From: Agrobacterium vaccinii
GTDB taxonomy: Bacteria; Pseudomonadota; Alphaproteobacteria; Rhizobiales; Rhizobiaceae
Assembly (NCBI RefSeq): GCF_021310995.1
Contig: NZ_CP054151.1
Coordinates: 310,001-374,000, forward strand
Reading direction: 5' to 3'
DNA length: 64,000 bases
Under the pieces are notes generated by a model. It saw only the letters and a program-made list of their open reading frames with translations. It had not been told where the DNA came from and searched no databases. The position numbers and the translations under genes were made by a program. Below are positions 33,685 to 41,894 of this stretch, in pieces; the first letter of the stretch is position 1, and every line of letters starts with the position of its first letter.

Positions 33685-34563
33685 ATGCGGGTTTTTATCA
33701 GGAATATTGTCTTCAAATTCATCGGTGCAATTGTGCTGTCGGGCGTCTGGGCCAAGCACAGTCTGATGGGTTATCGAAAGCCCAATACGGTCTCCGCCGA
33801 AGACCGGAACGCGCGCATTGATTACGTCCATGACGTCGTTCAATCGTGGCTACGCTTCATGCCTGCGGACATTTCTGTGCGAGGCCGTTCGGTTCTGGAA
33901 CTCGGGCCCGGCTCATCGCTCGCAACTGGTGCCCTGCTGCTGGCCCACGGCGCGAAATCCTACACCGCAGTCGATGCATTCGGGCTGGCACAGGATGAGA
34001 CAAACGACTTCAGGCGAGATGCAATCGGCAGCTTCAAGGGCGCGCTTTTGAGGCAAGATATCGATGCGGCTCATGCCGTGCGCGACGGGCAGACCGGCGA
34101 CTTTCGATATCATGTGGATGCAGGCTTCAATATTCCAGCGATGTGCAACGGGCAGTCGTTCGACATGATTGTCAGTTGTGCAGCCTTCGAGCATTTCGAC
34201 GCCATCGAGAACACGATTGCGGACCTGACCAAAGTCGCCAAAAGCGGCTCTATCAGCCTGCACATCGTTGATCTCCAGACCCATAGTAATCTCATTCGCG
34301 AGCGGGACCCGAACAACATCTATCGCTTCTCCGATTGGTTTTACGACCTGCTTTCGTTTCCCGGCCAACCCAACCGCAAGCGCCCGATCGATTACGTCAG
34401 GGCATTCGAGGCGAATGGTTGGGTGGATGTCGAGGTGATCGCGGCCAAAACCATTGCCGAGGACAAGCGCGGGGACCTGACGTCAGGGCTTGCCAAGCGG
34501 TTTCGAAGCAGCACAATGGACATGCAGATGCTCGACGCCGTCATCATCAGCCGCTTTCCCTGA
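33685..34563 (+). CDS. SAM-dependent methyltransferase
   Basis: The product (292 residues from ATG 33685, or 311 from ATG 33628) has the SAM-binding motif VLELGPGSSLATGALLL and later IVSCAAFEHFDAIENTIADL, the usual motif order of class I methyltransferases. Neither start has a strong ribosome site; I choose the later one because the extra N-terminus is AT-rich and not domain-like. Within this locus it most likely methylates a sugar of the repeat unit. It is the only rightward gene between leftward genes. Confidence 0.82.
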   Translation: MRVFIRNIVFKFIGAIVLSGVWAKHSLMGYRKPNTVSAEDRNARIDYVHDVVQSWLRFMPADISVRGRSVLELGPGSSLATGALLLAHGAKSYTAVDAFGLAQDETNDFRRDAIGSFKGALLRQDIDAAHAVRDGQTGDFRYHVDAGFNIPAMCNGQSFDMIVSCAAFEHFDAIENTIADLTKVAKSGSISLHIVDLQTHSNLIRERDPNNIYRFSDWFYDLLSFPGQPNRKRPIDYVRAFEANGWVDVEVIAAKTIAEDKRGDLTSGLAKRFRSSTMDMQMLDAVIISRFP

Positions 34564-34574
34564 ACGCTTGCCGA

Positions 34575-35810
34575 TCAGAACTGCGCGCCGAGTTCCCGGT
34601 AGAGATTGGTGGTGCGTTCCAGATACGCGGCCTGCGAAAAGTCCTTTTGGACCCATTCGCGACCTGCCAGTCCCATCTCCCGACGCATATCTGGTGACAG
34701 CGCGCTCATGGCGGTCAGCGCCCGCGCCAGATCATCCGGGTCAGCGGAGCGGGCAATGAGGCCTGTGATGTTTTGCTGGATGAGCTCGGGAATGCCGCCG
34801 ATATCAGCCCCGATGACAGGGCGACCGAGCGCATAGGCTTCGAGCAGGCTGACGGGTGCGTTTTCGTACCACTCGGACGGCAGAACGAGCGCCTTCGCTC
34901 CGGCAATGGCCAGATGCAGAGCATCGCCAGAGAGGTAGCCTAGAAACTCCACATCCGCGCCTGTTTGCTGAACAAGCGCGCGCAAGGCCGGTTCTTCCGG
35001 CCCTGTACCAGCGATGCGGAGACGCTGCCCGGAGAGACTTGCCGCCTTGATCAAGGTTGCGATGCCTTTCTCAGGTGCGAGACGCCCGGCGAACAGGAAG
35101 TAGTCACCCTCTTCGGCAGTCACGGGATGATCGGATATGGTTTGATCCACGTAATTCGGAATATACGCCAGTTTTTCAGACGGCCATCCCCATTCGATCA
35201 GCTTCTCCCGGTAGAACCGGCTTGGCACGACAATCCTGTCGATATGCCGGCTGTAGAGACCGAGCATCCGGTGTACAGCGGTTTCCACCATCACCAGCCC
35301 GCTCAGAGCCACGGATTGCTTCATGCAACGATTGGCGAGGACGTTGTAGATGTGCCCACCCTTGCACCGCTCACAAATGCCATCCGGCGCAAGCATTTTA
35401 TAGGCAGGACAGGCCAGTTTCAGATCATGCGCGGTCATGACCGTCGGAACTCCGCGCTGTTTCAAAAGCGGGAATATGGAGGGCGAGATGTGGTGGTAGA
35501 CATTGTGGGCATGCGCAATGTCAGGCCGCACCTTATCAAGGAGAGCACCAAGTTGCGCGCGCGCTTCTCTGGAGTAGATGACCTCCAGACTATGCGCGAT
35601 CTTGGTTTTCAACCCGCCCTGTCGACCGAACTCGATCTCAGGAACGAAATAGGAAGACCATTCAGACGGAAGATTGCCGGGATGCTGCATGGAGAACGGC
35701 ACGGCATTCCAGCCCGCACGCTCGAACATGTCCATCTGATCAAGGAAAATCGCTTCGGCACCGCCTCTGCGATAGAAGTAATTGTTGATTGCCAGCAGCG
35801 TTCCACCCAT
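34575..35810 (-). CDS. Glycosyltransferase family 4
   Basis: The 411-residue GT-B enzyme opens MGGTLLAINNYFYRRGGAEA, the acceptor-side glycine loop of GT4, and has FLFAGRLAPEKGIATLIKAA and PSEWYENAPVSLLEAYALG with the E-x7-E motif in the donor domain. The start at 35810 follows the deacetylase stop by 14 bp; a longer frame would overlap that gene. A CxxC-type cluster (CPAYKMLAPDGICERCKG) near residue 140 is a known feature of some GT4 proteins. It should add a sugar to the repeat unit. Confidence 0.9.
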   Translation of the reverse strand: MGGTLLAINNYFYRRGGAEAIFLDQMDMFERAGWNAVPFSMQHPGNLPSEWSSYFVPEIEFGRQGGLKTKIAHSLEVIYSREARAQLGALLDKVRPDIAHAHNVYHHISPSIFPLLKQRGVPTVMTAHDLKLACPAYKMLAPDGICERCKGGHIYNVLANRCMKQSVALSGLVMVETAVHRMLGLYSRHIDRIVVPSRFYREKLIEWGWPSEKLAYIPNYVDQTISDHPVTAEEGDYFLFAGRLAPEKGIATLIKAASLSGQRLRIAGTGPEEPALRALVQQTGADVEFLGYLSGDALHLAIAGAKALVLPSEWYENAPVSLLEAYALGRPVIGADIGGIPELIQQNITGLIARSADPDDLARALTAMSALSPDMRREMGLAGREWVQKDFSQAAYLERTTNLYRELGAQF

Positions 35811-35824
35811 CTCGCCGCGCCCTC

Positions 35825-36595
35825 TCACGTTTCGATGTGGCGCAGCGCATCGCGCACCGGCAGGACGAGACAGTTTTGAGAGACGGCATAGCGAACAAGC
35901 GTAGCGAAGGTCTCCGGCTGGCACCCGTATGGCGTTGGAGTGTTGCTGATGTCATGCGTGAAGAAAATCAGCCAGCCCGGATTGGCCACTACGGCATCGA
36001 TTTCTTTTGTCAAAGCCAAAGCATCGCTTTCCGGCTGCCTGATTTCCATACCCCAGAGATAGGACCGGTTGACAGTGCCGCGATTGATCCGGTCCCCGCC
36101 CGCTCGCGCCGTGGCGTAGCGCGAGGCGAACGTCCGTCTGTGACTAAGGGAGCCGCGATTATAGGGAAATGCGAAATTGCGTATCTCGCGCGCCGGATCG
36201 AATTCATCGAGCAGTTTGCCGTTACGATCTAGGTCTGCTTGCAGCTTCCCCCCACTCATTGTGTTTACGGCGTGATGCGAAAACGTGTGACAGCCGATTT
36301 CATGCCCGTTTTCAGCGAGGTGCTTGCAACCCGACGCAGTAATAAGGTTCCGGTCAGGCTCCCTTTTGCCAAGCAATCCGCCCGCAATGTAGAATGTCCC
36401 TCTGACCCCGTTTTCTTCAAGAATTCTGGCCCCAGCCGAATGCGCCGTGTCGGGCACGTCATCGAAGGTGAAGGAAACGACGGGGCGAGTTGGTGCCACG
36501 TTCAGTGTGGACACGGGCAGCGCTCGCACTGCTCTTTCAACAACGCGCTCGCTGATGTGTTGGACTTTGGATGTGATGCTATGCGGGAACGGCAC
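35825..36595 (-). CDS. Polysaccharide deacetylase (NodB-like, CE4)
   Basis: The 256-residue protein has CE4 motif 1 SFTFDDVPDT with the catalytic Asp pair and motif 2 HEIGCHTFSHHAV with the metal-binding His residues. GTG at 36595 is chosen as start because GGGAG lies at good spacing and it overlaps the preceding gene by only 17 bp; longer frames run inside that gene. It has no signal peptide, so it probably works on lipid-linked or nucleotide-linked N-acetyl sugars in the cytoplasm, or on another acetylated substrate of the locus. Confidence 0.87.
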   Translation of the reverse strand: MPFPHSITSKVQHISERVVERAVRALPVSTLNVAPTRPVVSFTFDDVPDTAHSAGARILEENGVRGTFYIAGGLLGKREPDRNLITASGCKHLAENGHEIGCHTFSHHAVNTMSGGKLQADLDRNGKLLDEFDPAREIRNFAFPYNRGSLSHRRTFASRYATARAGGDRINRGTVNRSYLWGMEIRQPESDALALTKEIDAVVANPGWLIFFTHDISNTPTPYGCQPETFATLVRYAVSQNCLVLPVRDALRHIET

Positions 36596-37913
36596 GTTGT
36601 TTCTCCCACCCGGTTTCACGGTCAGCGACAAGCGACATTCGTGACTGCATCTCCAGCCCGAATATGGAAACGAGCATGAAAAAGCAGATCGGACTGCCGC
36701 TTTGGAAAAAGATGACCTCAAGACAACCTGCATAGATGACATAGAGCCAGACGCGCATGAACAGTCGCGACAGTTTAGGACTGTTGGGCGTAGGACCCAG
36801 CCGTCCGACGGCCCGCAGCGGCACGAAGATGACGAGAGCGATCGTTAGCAGAAAGCCGGGAATGCCTGTCGTCAAAAGTGCATCGACGTAGGCATTGTGA
36901 CCGTTGAACGCCTTGACTGCCCAAGTCTCCAGCCCCGCAGAGCTTTGCGTGATATCCGCCGTCTGCCAAAACCCCTGAAAGCCGTAACCAAGGATCGGCG
37001 ATTGCGCGATGGCATCGAAGGCGATCTTCCATATGTCGGTTCTGTTGGTGAAGGTCGGATCGACGCCAAGGCTCGCGATCAACCCGCGAAACCCTTCCGA
37101 TGTCGCTGCGCCCAGCGCCAAGAGGTTGAAGGCCGCAATGCCGCCCACGGCAATGGGCCATCTGCTCCAGCGAAATTTCTCGAATATCCATTGCAGAATG
37201 AGGATCAACGGCAGCATGGCCGTCGATGACTTTCCGCCGGTGTGAATGAGAAAGACAACCGAGAGAATGACGATCGACACGCCGCTTTTCTTCCAACCGA
37301 CACTACGCAGATAAAGCCCGAAGAAGGCAGCCACTAACATCACGGCAGCGGCGAGATTCTTGTGCGAGTATTGCCCTCGCCAGAAACCGGCATTCATAGG
37401 CTCGATCAATTCTGTCGGCTGATGAATGGACAGCGTCGGTAAAAACATCACCCCGAAATAGGCTATTCCCAGCGTGATGGCGGTGCCGAAAAGCAGCAGG
37501 CGCGAAAACTGTTGCTCGGAGCGGGGCAACAGCAGAAACATGCCCGCATTGGCACAGGTCAATATAGCGAGAATTGTTCGTTTAATGCCGTCCATCGGAT
37601 AATTGGAAACTGCCGATGAGATCAGAAACCACAAAAACATCGCGATGACGAGAAGCTGTGGCTGGCAGATTTGCGAGCGCAGGGGATGCGTCAATGCGGC
37701 GTAGAGGGTTAGCAGCGTCAGCGCCAGAAAGATGAGCTGGTTGAGAGCATTGGACCCGCCAGTGGCATTTGTGCCGCTCGCCTCGACGCGAACCAGATCT
37801 ACGAAAGGATTGGTAGTGATCCAGAAAAACAGAAATATCGCCATGAACACGAAAGGTCTTACCCTGTCGTGAAACGACACCACACTCTGTCTCTGCATCC
37901 CAACGATGTGCAT
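36579..37913 (-). CDS. O-antigen ligase/polymerase (Wzy_C) family membrane protein
   Basis: The 444-residue protein has about eleven hydrophobic segments and a large loop with NRTDIWKIAFDAIAQSPI and LGYGFQGFW, the typical Wzy_C pattern (R and GYG motifs). It should polymerise repeat units at the periplasmic face, or ligate the chain. It overlaps the Wzz/GumC-like gene by 1 bp and the deacetylase gene by 17 bp, so these three genes are one transcription unit. In a Wzx/Wzy pathway it would act after the flippase encoded at 39508. Confidence 0.9.
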   Translation of the reverse strand: MHIVGMQRQSVVSFHDRVRPFVFMAIFLFFWITTNPFVDLVRVEASGTNATGGSNALNQLIFLALTLLTLYAALTHPLRSQICQPQLLVIAMFLWFLISSAVSNYPMDGIKRTILAILTCANAGMFLLLPRSEQQFSRLLLFGTAITLGIAYFGVMFLPTLSIHQPTELIEPMNAGFWRGQYSHKNLAAAVMLVAAFFGLYLRSVGWKKSGVSIVILSVVFLIHTGGKSSTAMLPLILILQWIFEKFRWSRWPIAVGGIAAFNLLALGAATSEGFRGLIASLGVDPTFTNRTDIWKIAFDAIAQSPILGYGFQGFWQTADITQSSAGLETWAVKAFNGHNAYVDALLTTGIPGFLLTIALVIFVPLRAVGRLGPTPNSPKLSRLFMRVWLYVIYAGCLEVIFFQSGSPICFFMLVSIFGLEMQSRMSLVADRETGWEKQRAVPA

Positions 37914-39382
37914 CAGTTTTCCCGCTCGAAGCGCCAGTTATTATCGCGTAAAACGCCATAAAGACGCACTCCGAAAACGCAGATGATGCCCAAAATCATG
38001 CCCGCCAATAGACCGCCGATTGCCAGGAGAATGGTCGGCGGCGGCCAGCTGCGTTTCTCTGGCGGAAACGGTGCGGTAACGATGCGCAGGTTGGAGACGC
38101 TGATCTGCTGTTGCTCGCTGGTCTCGCCAACGCGTTTCAGGAATGTGTCGTATAGCGCAGATTTGGCATCGCTGTTGCGTTGCAGTTCCTGCAACTGGAC
38201 CTGCGCCGTATCATCCGTCGAGACGCGTTTTTGTGCGTCGTCCAGCTGTGCACGCAGTGTCGAGACAGAATTTTCGGCCTGATCCATATCTTGCTGAATA
38301 GCCTGTAGCGACCGCTCGGTTTCCCGCGCCATCTCCACGCGAAGCGTGCCGAGTTGCGCGCGCGTGCTGACCAGTTTCGGGTAACGCGCGCCGTAGGTCA
38401 GCGCCAGCTCCTCATATTGCTGCTTGAGTACGCTGTATTGCGACCGCAGACCGATCAGGGTGGGAGAATCCAGCGTATCGGCGGGCGCCACGCCGTCTGT
38501 CGCCGGCTGGCTGAGTTTGCGGTAGCGGGCCTGCACATCGGACAGGCGCGACTGCGCTGCATTCAGCAACGTGTTCAATTGCGACACGGTTTGAATGTTG
38601 ACGGAGCCGGTTCCGCCAAGATTTTGCAGATTGTTGTCCTGCCGGAACTGCACGACGGCACCCGCTGCTTCCGTTGCCGCCAGCCGCAATTCTTCCAGCC
38701 GGGTGGACAGGGCCGCACTGGCGTTTTTCGCCAGATCCGTCTGCGTTGCCTCAAGCTCTTCCCTGAACGAATCGGCAAGTGTGGAAAGCACAGCAACGGA
38801 ACGCTCGGCATCACGGGTCCAGAGGCTGACGGAAACGAGGTAGGTGCCGCCCTGTCGCGCCACTTTGATGCGTTTGGCAAGGTTTCGCATGGCAATCATC
38901 ACGCCATCGCCCGGTGGCGCAGGCTGCTGGGGCTTCAACCAATCCAGCCAGCTTTCCTGAGTGTCTGCTGTCGCATTGAACTCTGCCAAATCCTGCAAGT
39001 TCTGTCGCTCGACTGTCCTGCGCAACACATTGCCGGAGGTGATGAGAAGCAGCTTGCTGGAGATGTCCAATATCTGCGCATCGCTTTGAATATTGGGTGT
39101 GGTCAGCTCATTCGGCACCACCTGCCCCGTGGGTGGCGGCAACAAAATGTCCATGCTGGACATGAAACGCGGCTTGACCACAAGGCCGAAAGTTACCGCA
39201 GCGACACCACCAAGAAGTGCAAATATCGCGATGTAGAGCACGCCTCGCCGCAGCCATTCCAGCAGTTTTGCAAGCGAAATCAGGCGCGCGGCAGATGCGG
39301 AACCACGTGGATGAGCGGTCGCGCGGGGCGTTGCTTCATCAAAAACAGGCTTTGCCCGCTTCTCGGCTGGGTACTCATACAT
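37913..39382 (-). CDS. Wzz/GumC-like chain-length protein
   Basis: The 489-residue protein has TM1 near 49-70, a long periplasmic region with coiled coils (about 200-400; QTDLAKNASAALSTRLEEL, ETERSLQAIQQDMDQAENSV) and TM2 near 452-474. This is the polysaccharide co-polymerase pattern. There is no cytoplasmic tyrosine kinase domain at the C-terminus, unlike ExoP. It sets chain length and links polymerase to export. It is the first gene of a leftward operon with the Wzy-like gene. Confidence 0.9.
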   Translation of the reverse strand: MYEYPAEKRAKPVFDEATPRATAHPRGSASAARLISLAKLLEWLRRGVLYIAIFALLGGVAAVTFGLVVKPRFMSSMDILLPPPTGQVVPNELTTPNIQSDAQILDISSKLLLITSGNVLRRTVERQNLQDLAEFNATADTQESWLDWLKPQQPAPPGDGVMIAMRNLAKRIKVARQGGTYLVSVSLWTRDAERSVAVLSTLADSFREELEATQTDLAKNASAALSTRLEELRLAATEAAGAVVQFRQDNNLQNLGGTGSVNIQTVSQLNTLLNAAQSRLSDVQARYRKLSQPATDGVAPADTLDSPTLIGLRSQYSVLKQQYEELALTYGARYPKLVSTRAQLGTLRVEMARETERSLQAIQQDMDQAENSVSTLRAQLDDAQKRVSTDDTAQVQLQELQRNSDAKSALYDTFLKRVGETSEQQQISVSNLRIVTAPFPPEKRSWPPPTILLAIGGLLAGMILGIICVFGVRLYGVLRDNNWRFEREN

Positions 39383-39507
39383 GCGTGACGGACGCCTCTA
39401 TATCAATCAAAACGAAACACATTCATCATATACGATCTTACTAAATCACATAGTCCGCTGACAAATGGTTTACAGCAGGTCCATTTTTGCGGCATGGAGA
39501 TATCAGG

Positions 39508-40797
39508 ATGGACAAGAGCGACAAAAAGGACAAGCCACGGTTGACGGGAATGTTGCTGTCCTACGGCGCATCCTCGGCAAGCCTGTTAGTCGCAAACGCC
39601 GCGCAGCTTGTGACCTTCGCAATTCTTGCCCGTTCATTCGGTGCCGAAGAGTTCGGTCGTTATGTGTCGTTCATCGCCATCACCAGCATAGCCGTGCACC
39701 TGTGTGGGCTGGGTGCATCCGAATGTCTGGTGCGCCGCGTGCCCCAGGACCCCAAATGTTTTCCCAGTATCTTCGGCCACAACATCATCCTGACCATCAT
39801 CAGTGGATCGGTCCTCGTGGCGCTGGGAACAGCGATCCTGCCGCAGTTTTTCAGCTTTGGCGAAACTTCAGCCCAAAGTGTGTGGACGACATTCCAGCTT
39901 TTGCTGACCAATGTCGTTCTCGTGCGGCTTATCATGCTGGGCGAAAGCATTTTTCTCGCCCATTCCAGATACAACGCGGCCAACGCTTCTGTCGTGGGTT
40001 TCGCCATTGTCCGCACCGTCACCGCCACGCTGGCATGTGTCGTCTTTGAGGTTTCCAGTGTAGAAAGCTGGGCGACATGGCAGCTTGCGGCACACCTTAT
40101 CACCCTCATCCTCTACGCCTGCTTTGCCCTGCGTATCGCCCGCCCCAAATACGTTGTCGACCGTGAAGAAGTTCGGCTCGGGCTTCTGTTTGCGACCCCC
40201 TTCATCTTTCGCGCAGTTCGCCAGAACGTCGACCTTCTGGTTTTGGGTTTTGTCGCTGGCCCTGAAGTCGTAGGAAGTTACGGCGTTGCCCGCAGAATTA
40301 CCGATAGCAGCTATATGGCTATCGATGCTCTCAACAGGCTTGTCTATCCACGGCTGGCCATCGCCAGCAAACAGGGCATCCACCATGCATTCCGGCTGAC
40401 GATCCGCATACTCGGCGTTGCCATCAGCCTCGGTCTTGCTGCGGCAATTACGATTTATCTGGCAGCGCCCTTCATGCCGCTGATCTTCGGACCGGAATAT
40501 GTATCGCTGCCGCATTTCCTGAAAATCATGGCGTGGCTAATCGTCTTCATTGCGATCTGGTCCATCGCCGTGGATTTGCTGGGTGCAGCCGGTCGCCATT
40601 CATCGCGTGCCTGGGTGCTCAATCTTTCCAATGGCATAGGCGCCGTGTTGATCGGGCTCGCAGCCTGGGTTTGGCCGCCTTACGGCATTTTCATTGCGGC
40701 TTACATGATTGAATTCACCATCGTTCTTGCGGCGTGGCTGGTCGTGAAGGCCCATGTCACCCGTTCGCTTGCAAGCAGCCGGAAGGTACAGCAATGA
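39508..40797 (+). CDS. Wzx-like polysaccharide flippase
   Basis: The 429-residue membrane protein has about twelve hydrophobic segments and the opening LLSYGASSASLLVANAAQLV and ARSFGAEEFGRYVSFIAIT typical of the MATE-like polysaccharide biosynthesis family. It should move lipid-linked repeat units across the inner membrane. ATG 39508 is preferred to TTG 39487, with GGAGATATCAGG upstream. It is divergent from the Wzz-like gene, and its stop overlaps the next gene's ATG. Confidence 0.9.
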   Translation: MDKSDKKDKPRLTGMLLSYGASSASLLVANAAQLVTFAILARSFGAEEFGRYVSFIAITSIAVHLCGLGASECLVRRVPQDPKCFPSIFGHNIILTIISGSVLVALGTAILPQFFSFGETSAQSVWTTFQLLLTNVVLVRLIMLGESIFLAHSRYNAANASVVGFAIVRTVTATLACVVFEVSSVESWATWQLAAHLITLILYACFALRIARPKYVVDREEVRLGLLFATPFIFRAVRQNVDLLVLGFVAGPEVVGSYGVARRITDSSYMAIDALNRLVYPRLAIASKQGIHHAFRLTIRILGVAISLGLAAAITIYLAAPFMPLIFGPEYVSLPHFLKIMAWLIVFIAIWSIAVDLLGAAGRHSSRAWVLNLSNGIGAVLIGLAAWVWPPYGIFIAAYMIEFTIVLAAWLVVKAHVTRSLASSRKVQQ

Positions 40798-41882
40798 CGG
40801 CAGATCACGCCCCTCGTTCAAGACCTGCGGAATCTGGCGATGTCGCGCAGATCGCGCAACTCTTCACCTCCGTTTTCAGGCCGCATTCCAGACCTGATAG
40901 AGCCGATCTTGAAGCCTGCCTGTCGGAACTGCTATTCACGCATCCCAACTATACCGGCGAGAACGGAAGCATGGTGGCTGCCGATGCCAATGGCGTCGTC
41001 AAAAGCGCGCTGACAATCCTGCCCATGACGTACAGAATTGGCGAAGAGCCTGTGGAAGCCCGCCTTGCCTGCACCTTCATGGCGGCTGAGGATGCGAATG
41101 CCCGCAGCATTGCTGCTCTCATTTTTCAGCTGCGACCGCGTGCAAAACAGATCAGCTTTTCCGATAGCGCAGCGCCGATCAGTATCTCGCACCTAAAGGC
41201 CATCGGCGGCATCGAGCTGCCGGTTCAGGGCCTGCGCTGGTACAAGATGTTCCGTCCCCTGCCCGCAACGGCAAGCTTTATGCGGCGCAGGCTTTCCACC
41301 CGGCTGCCGCGTGTGTTGGGCCAAGGTGCGCTTCCACGTTATACGTTGCAGGCAGGCACGAAGATAGCGTCCGGGCACAGTGTGTTCGAAGCTGCGACCA
41401 CCTTGTATGCCGAATATGCCAACCGCTTCCTGTCTCGCTACGTCGTCGCACCGGTCTATGCAGAAAAGCAACTGGAATGGACCATTGCAGCCTCGACCGA
41501 CGCTAATGGTCGCGGAAGGCTCATTCTCGCGCAGGTCCTCGACGAGAACGGCGATGTTTGCGGGGTCTTTTCCTTTGTCGGCGTCATCGGTGGGGAAGCG
41601 CAAATTCTTGATCTTCTCCCGGCAGATGGCGCCGAAGATGTGGTTCTCGCTGCCGCACTGGCAGCGCTTGAGGCGGCAGGCTTCGCCTTTGCCTCTGCCC
41701 AATTGCGACCGGAGATGATCCCTGCTCTATCCCGCTATACCAGTATCTGGTACCGCCACGTTACCGGAGTGGCGGCAACATCTCGATCCGCCGAATTCAA
41801 AACGGCGATGAAAAATGGTCAAGCCTATATTGGCGGCATTGCCGGGGAAAGCTGGAGCCGATTGGTGCGCGACTTCTACTGA
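40794..41882 (+). CDS. GNAT-like acetyltransferase of the polysaccharide locus
   Basis: The 362-residue protein opens with a GNAT-like fold (PAESGDVAQIAQLFTSVF; MVAADANGVVKSALTILPM; about residues 10-150) and has a second half (about 215-350) that repeats elements of the fold, as in FemAB-like and double-GNAT proteins. It has no membrane segment. ATG 40794 overlaps the flippase stop (ATGA) and follows GGAAGG, so the two are co-translated. It could acetylate or aminoacylate a sugar of the repeat unit. I cannot name the substrate; an unknown function is possible. Confidence 0.75.
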   Translation: MTADHAPRSRPAESGDVAQIAQLFTSVFRPHSRPDRADLEACLSELLFTHPNYTGENGSMVAADANGVVKSALTILPMTYRIGEEPVEARLACTFMAAEDANARSIAALIFQLRPRAKQISFSDSAAPISISHLKAIGGIELPVQGLRWYKMFRPLPATASFMRRRLSTRLPRVLGQGALPRYTLQAGTKIASGHSVFEAATTLYAEYANRFLSRYVVAPVYAEKQLEWTIAASTDANGRGRLILAQVLDENGDVCGVFSFVGVIGGEAQILDLLPADGAEDVVLAAALAALEAAGFAFASAQLRPEMIPALSRYTSIWYRHVTGVAATSRSAEFKTAMKNGQAYIGGIAGESWSRLVRDFY

Positions 41883-41894
41883 TGGTCGGCAAAC

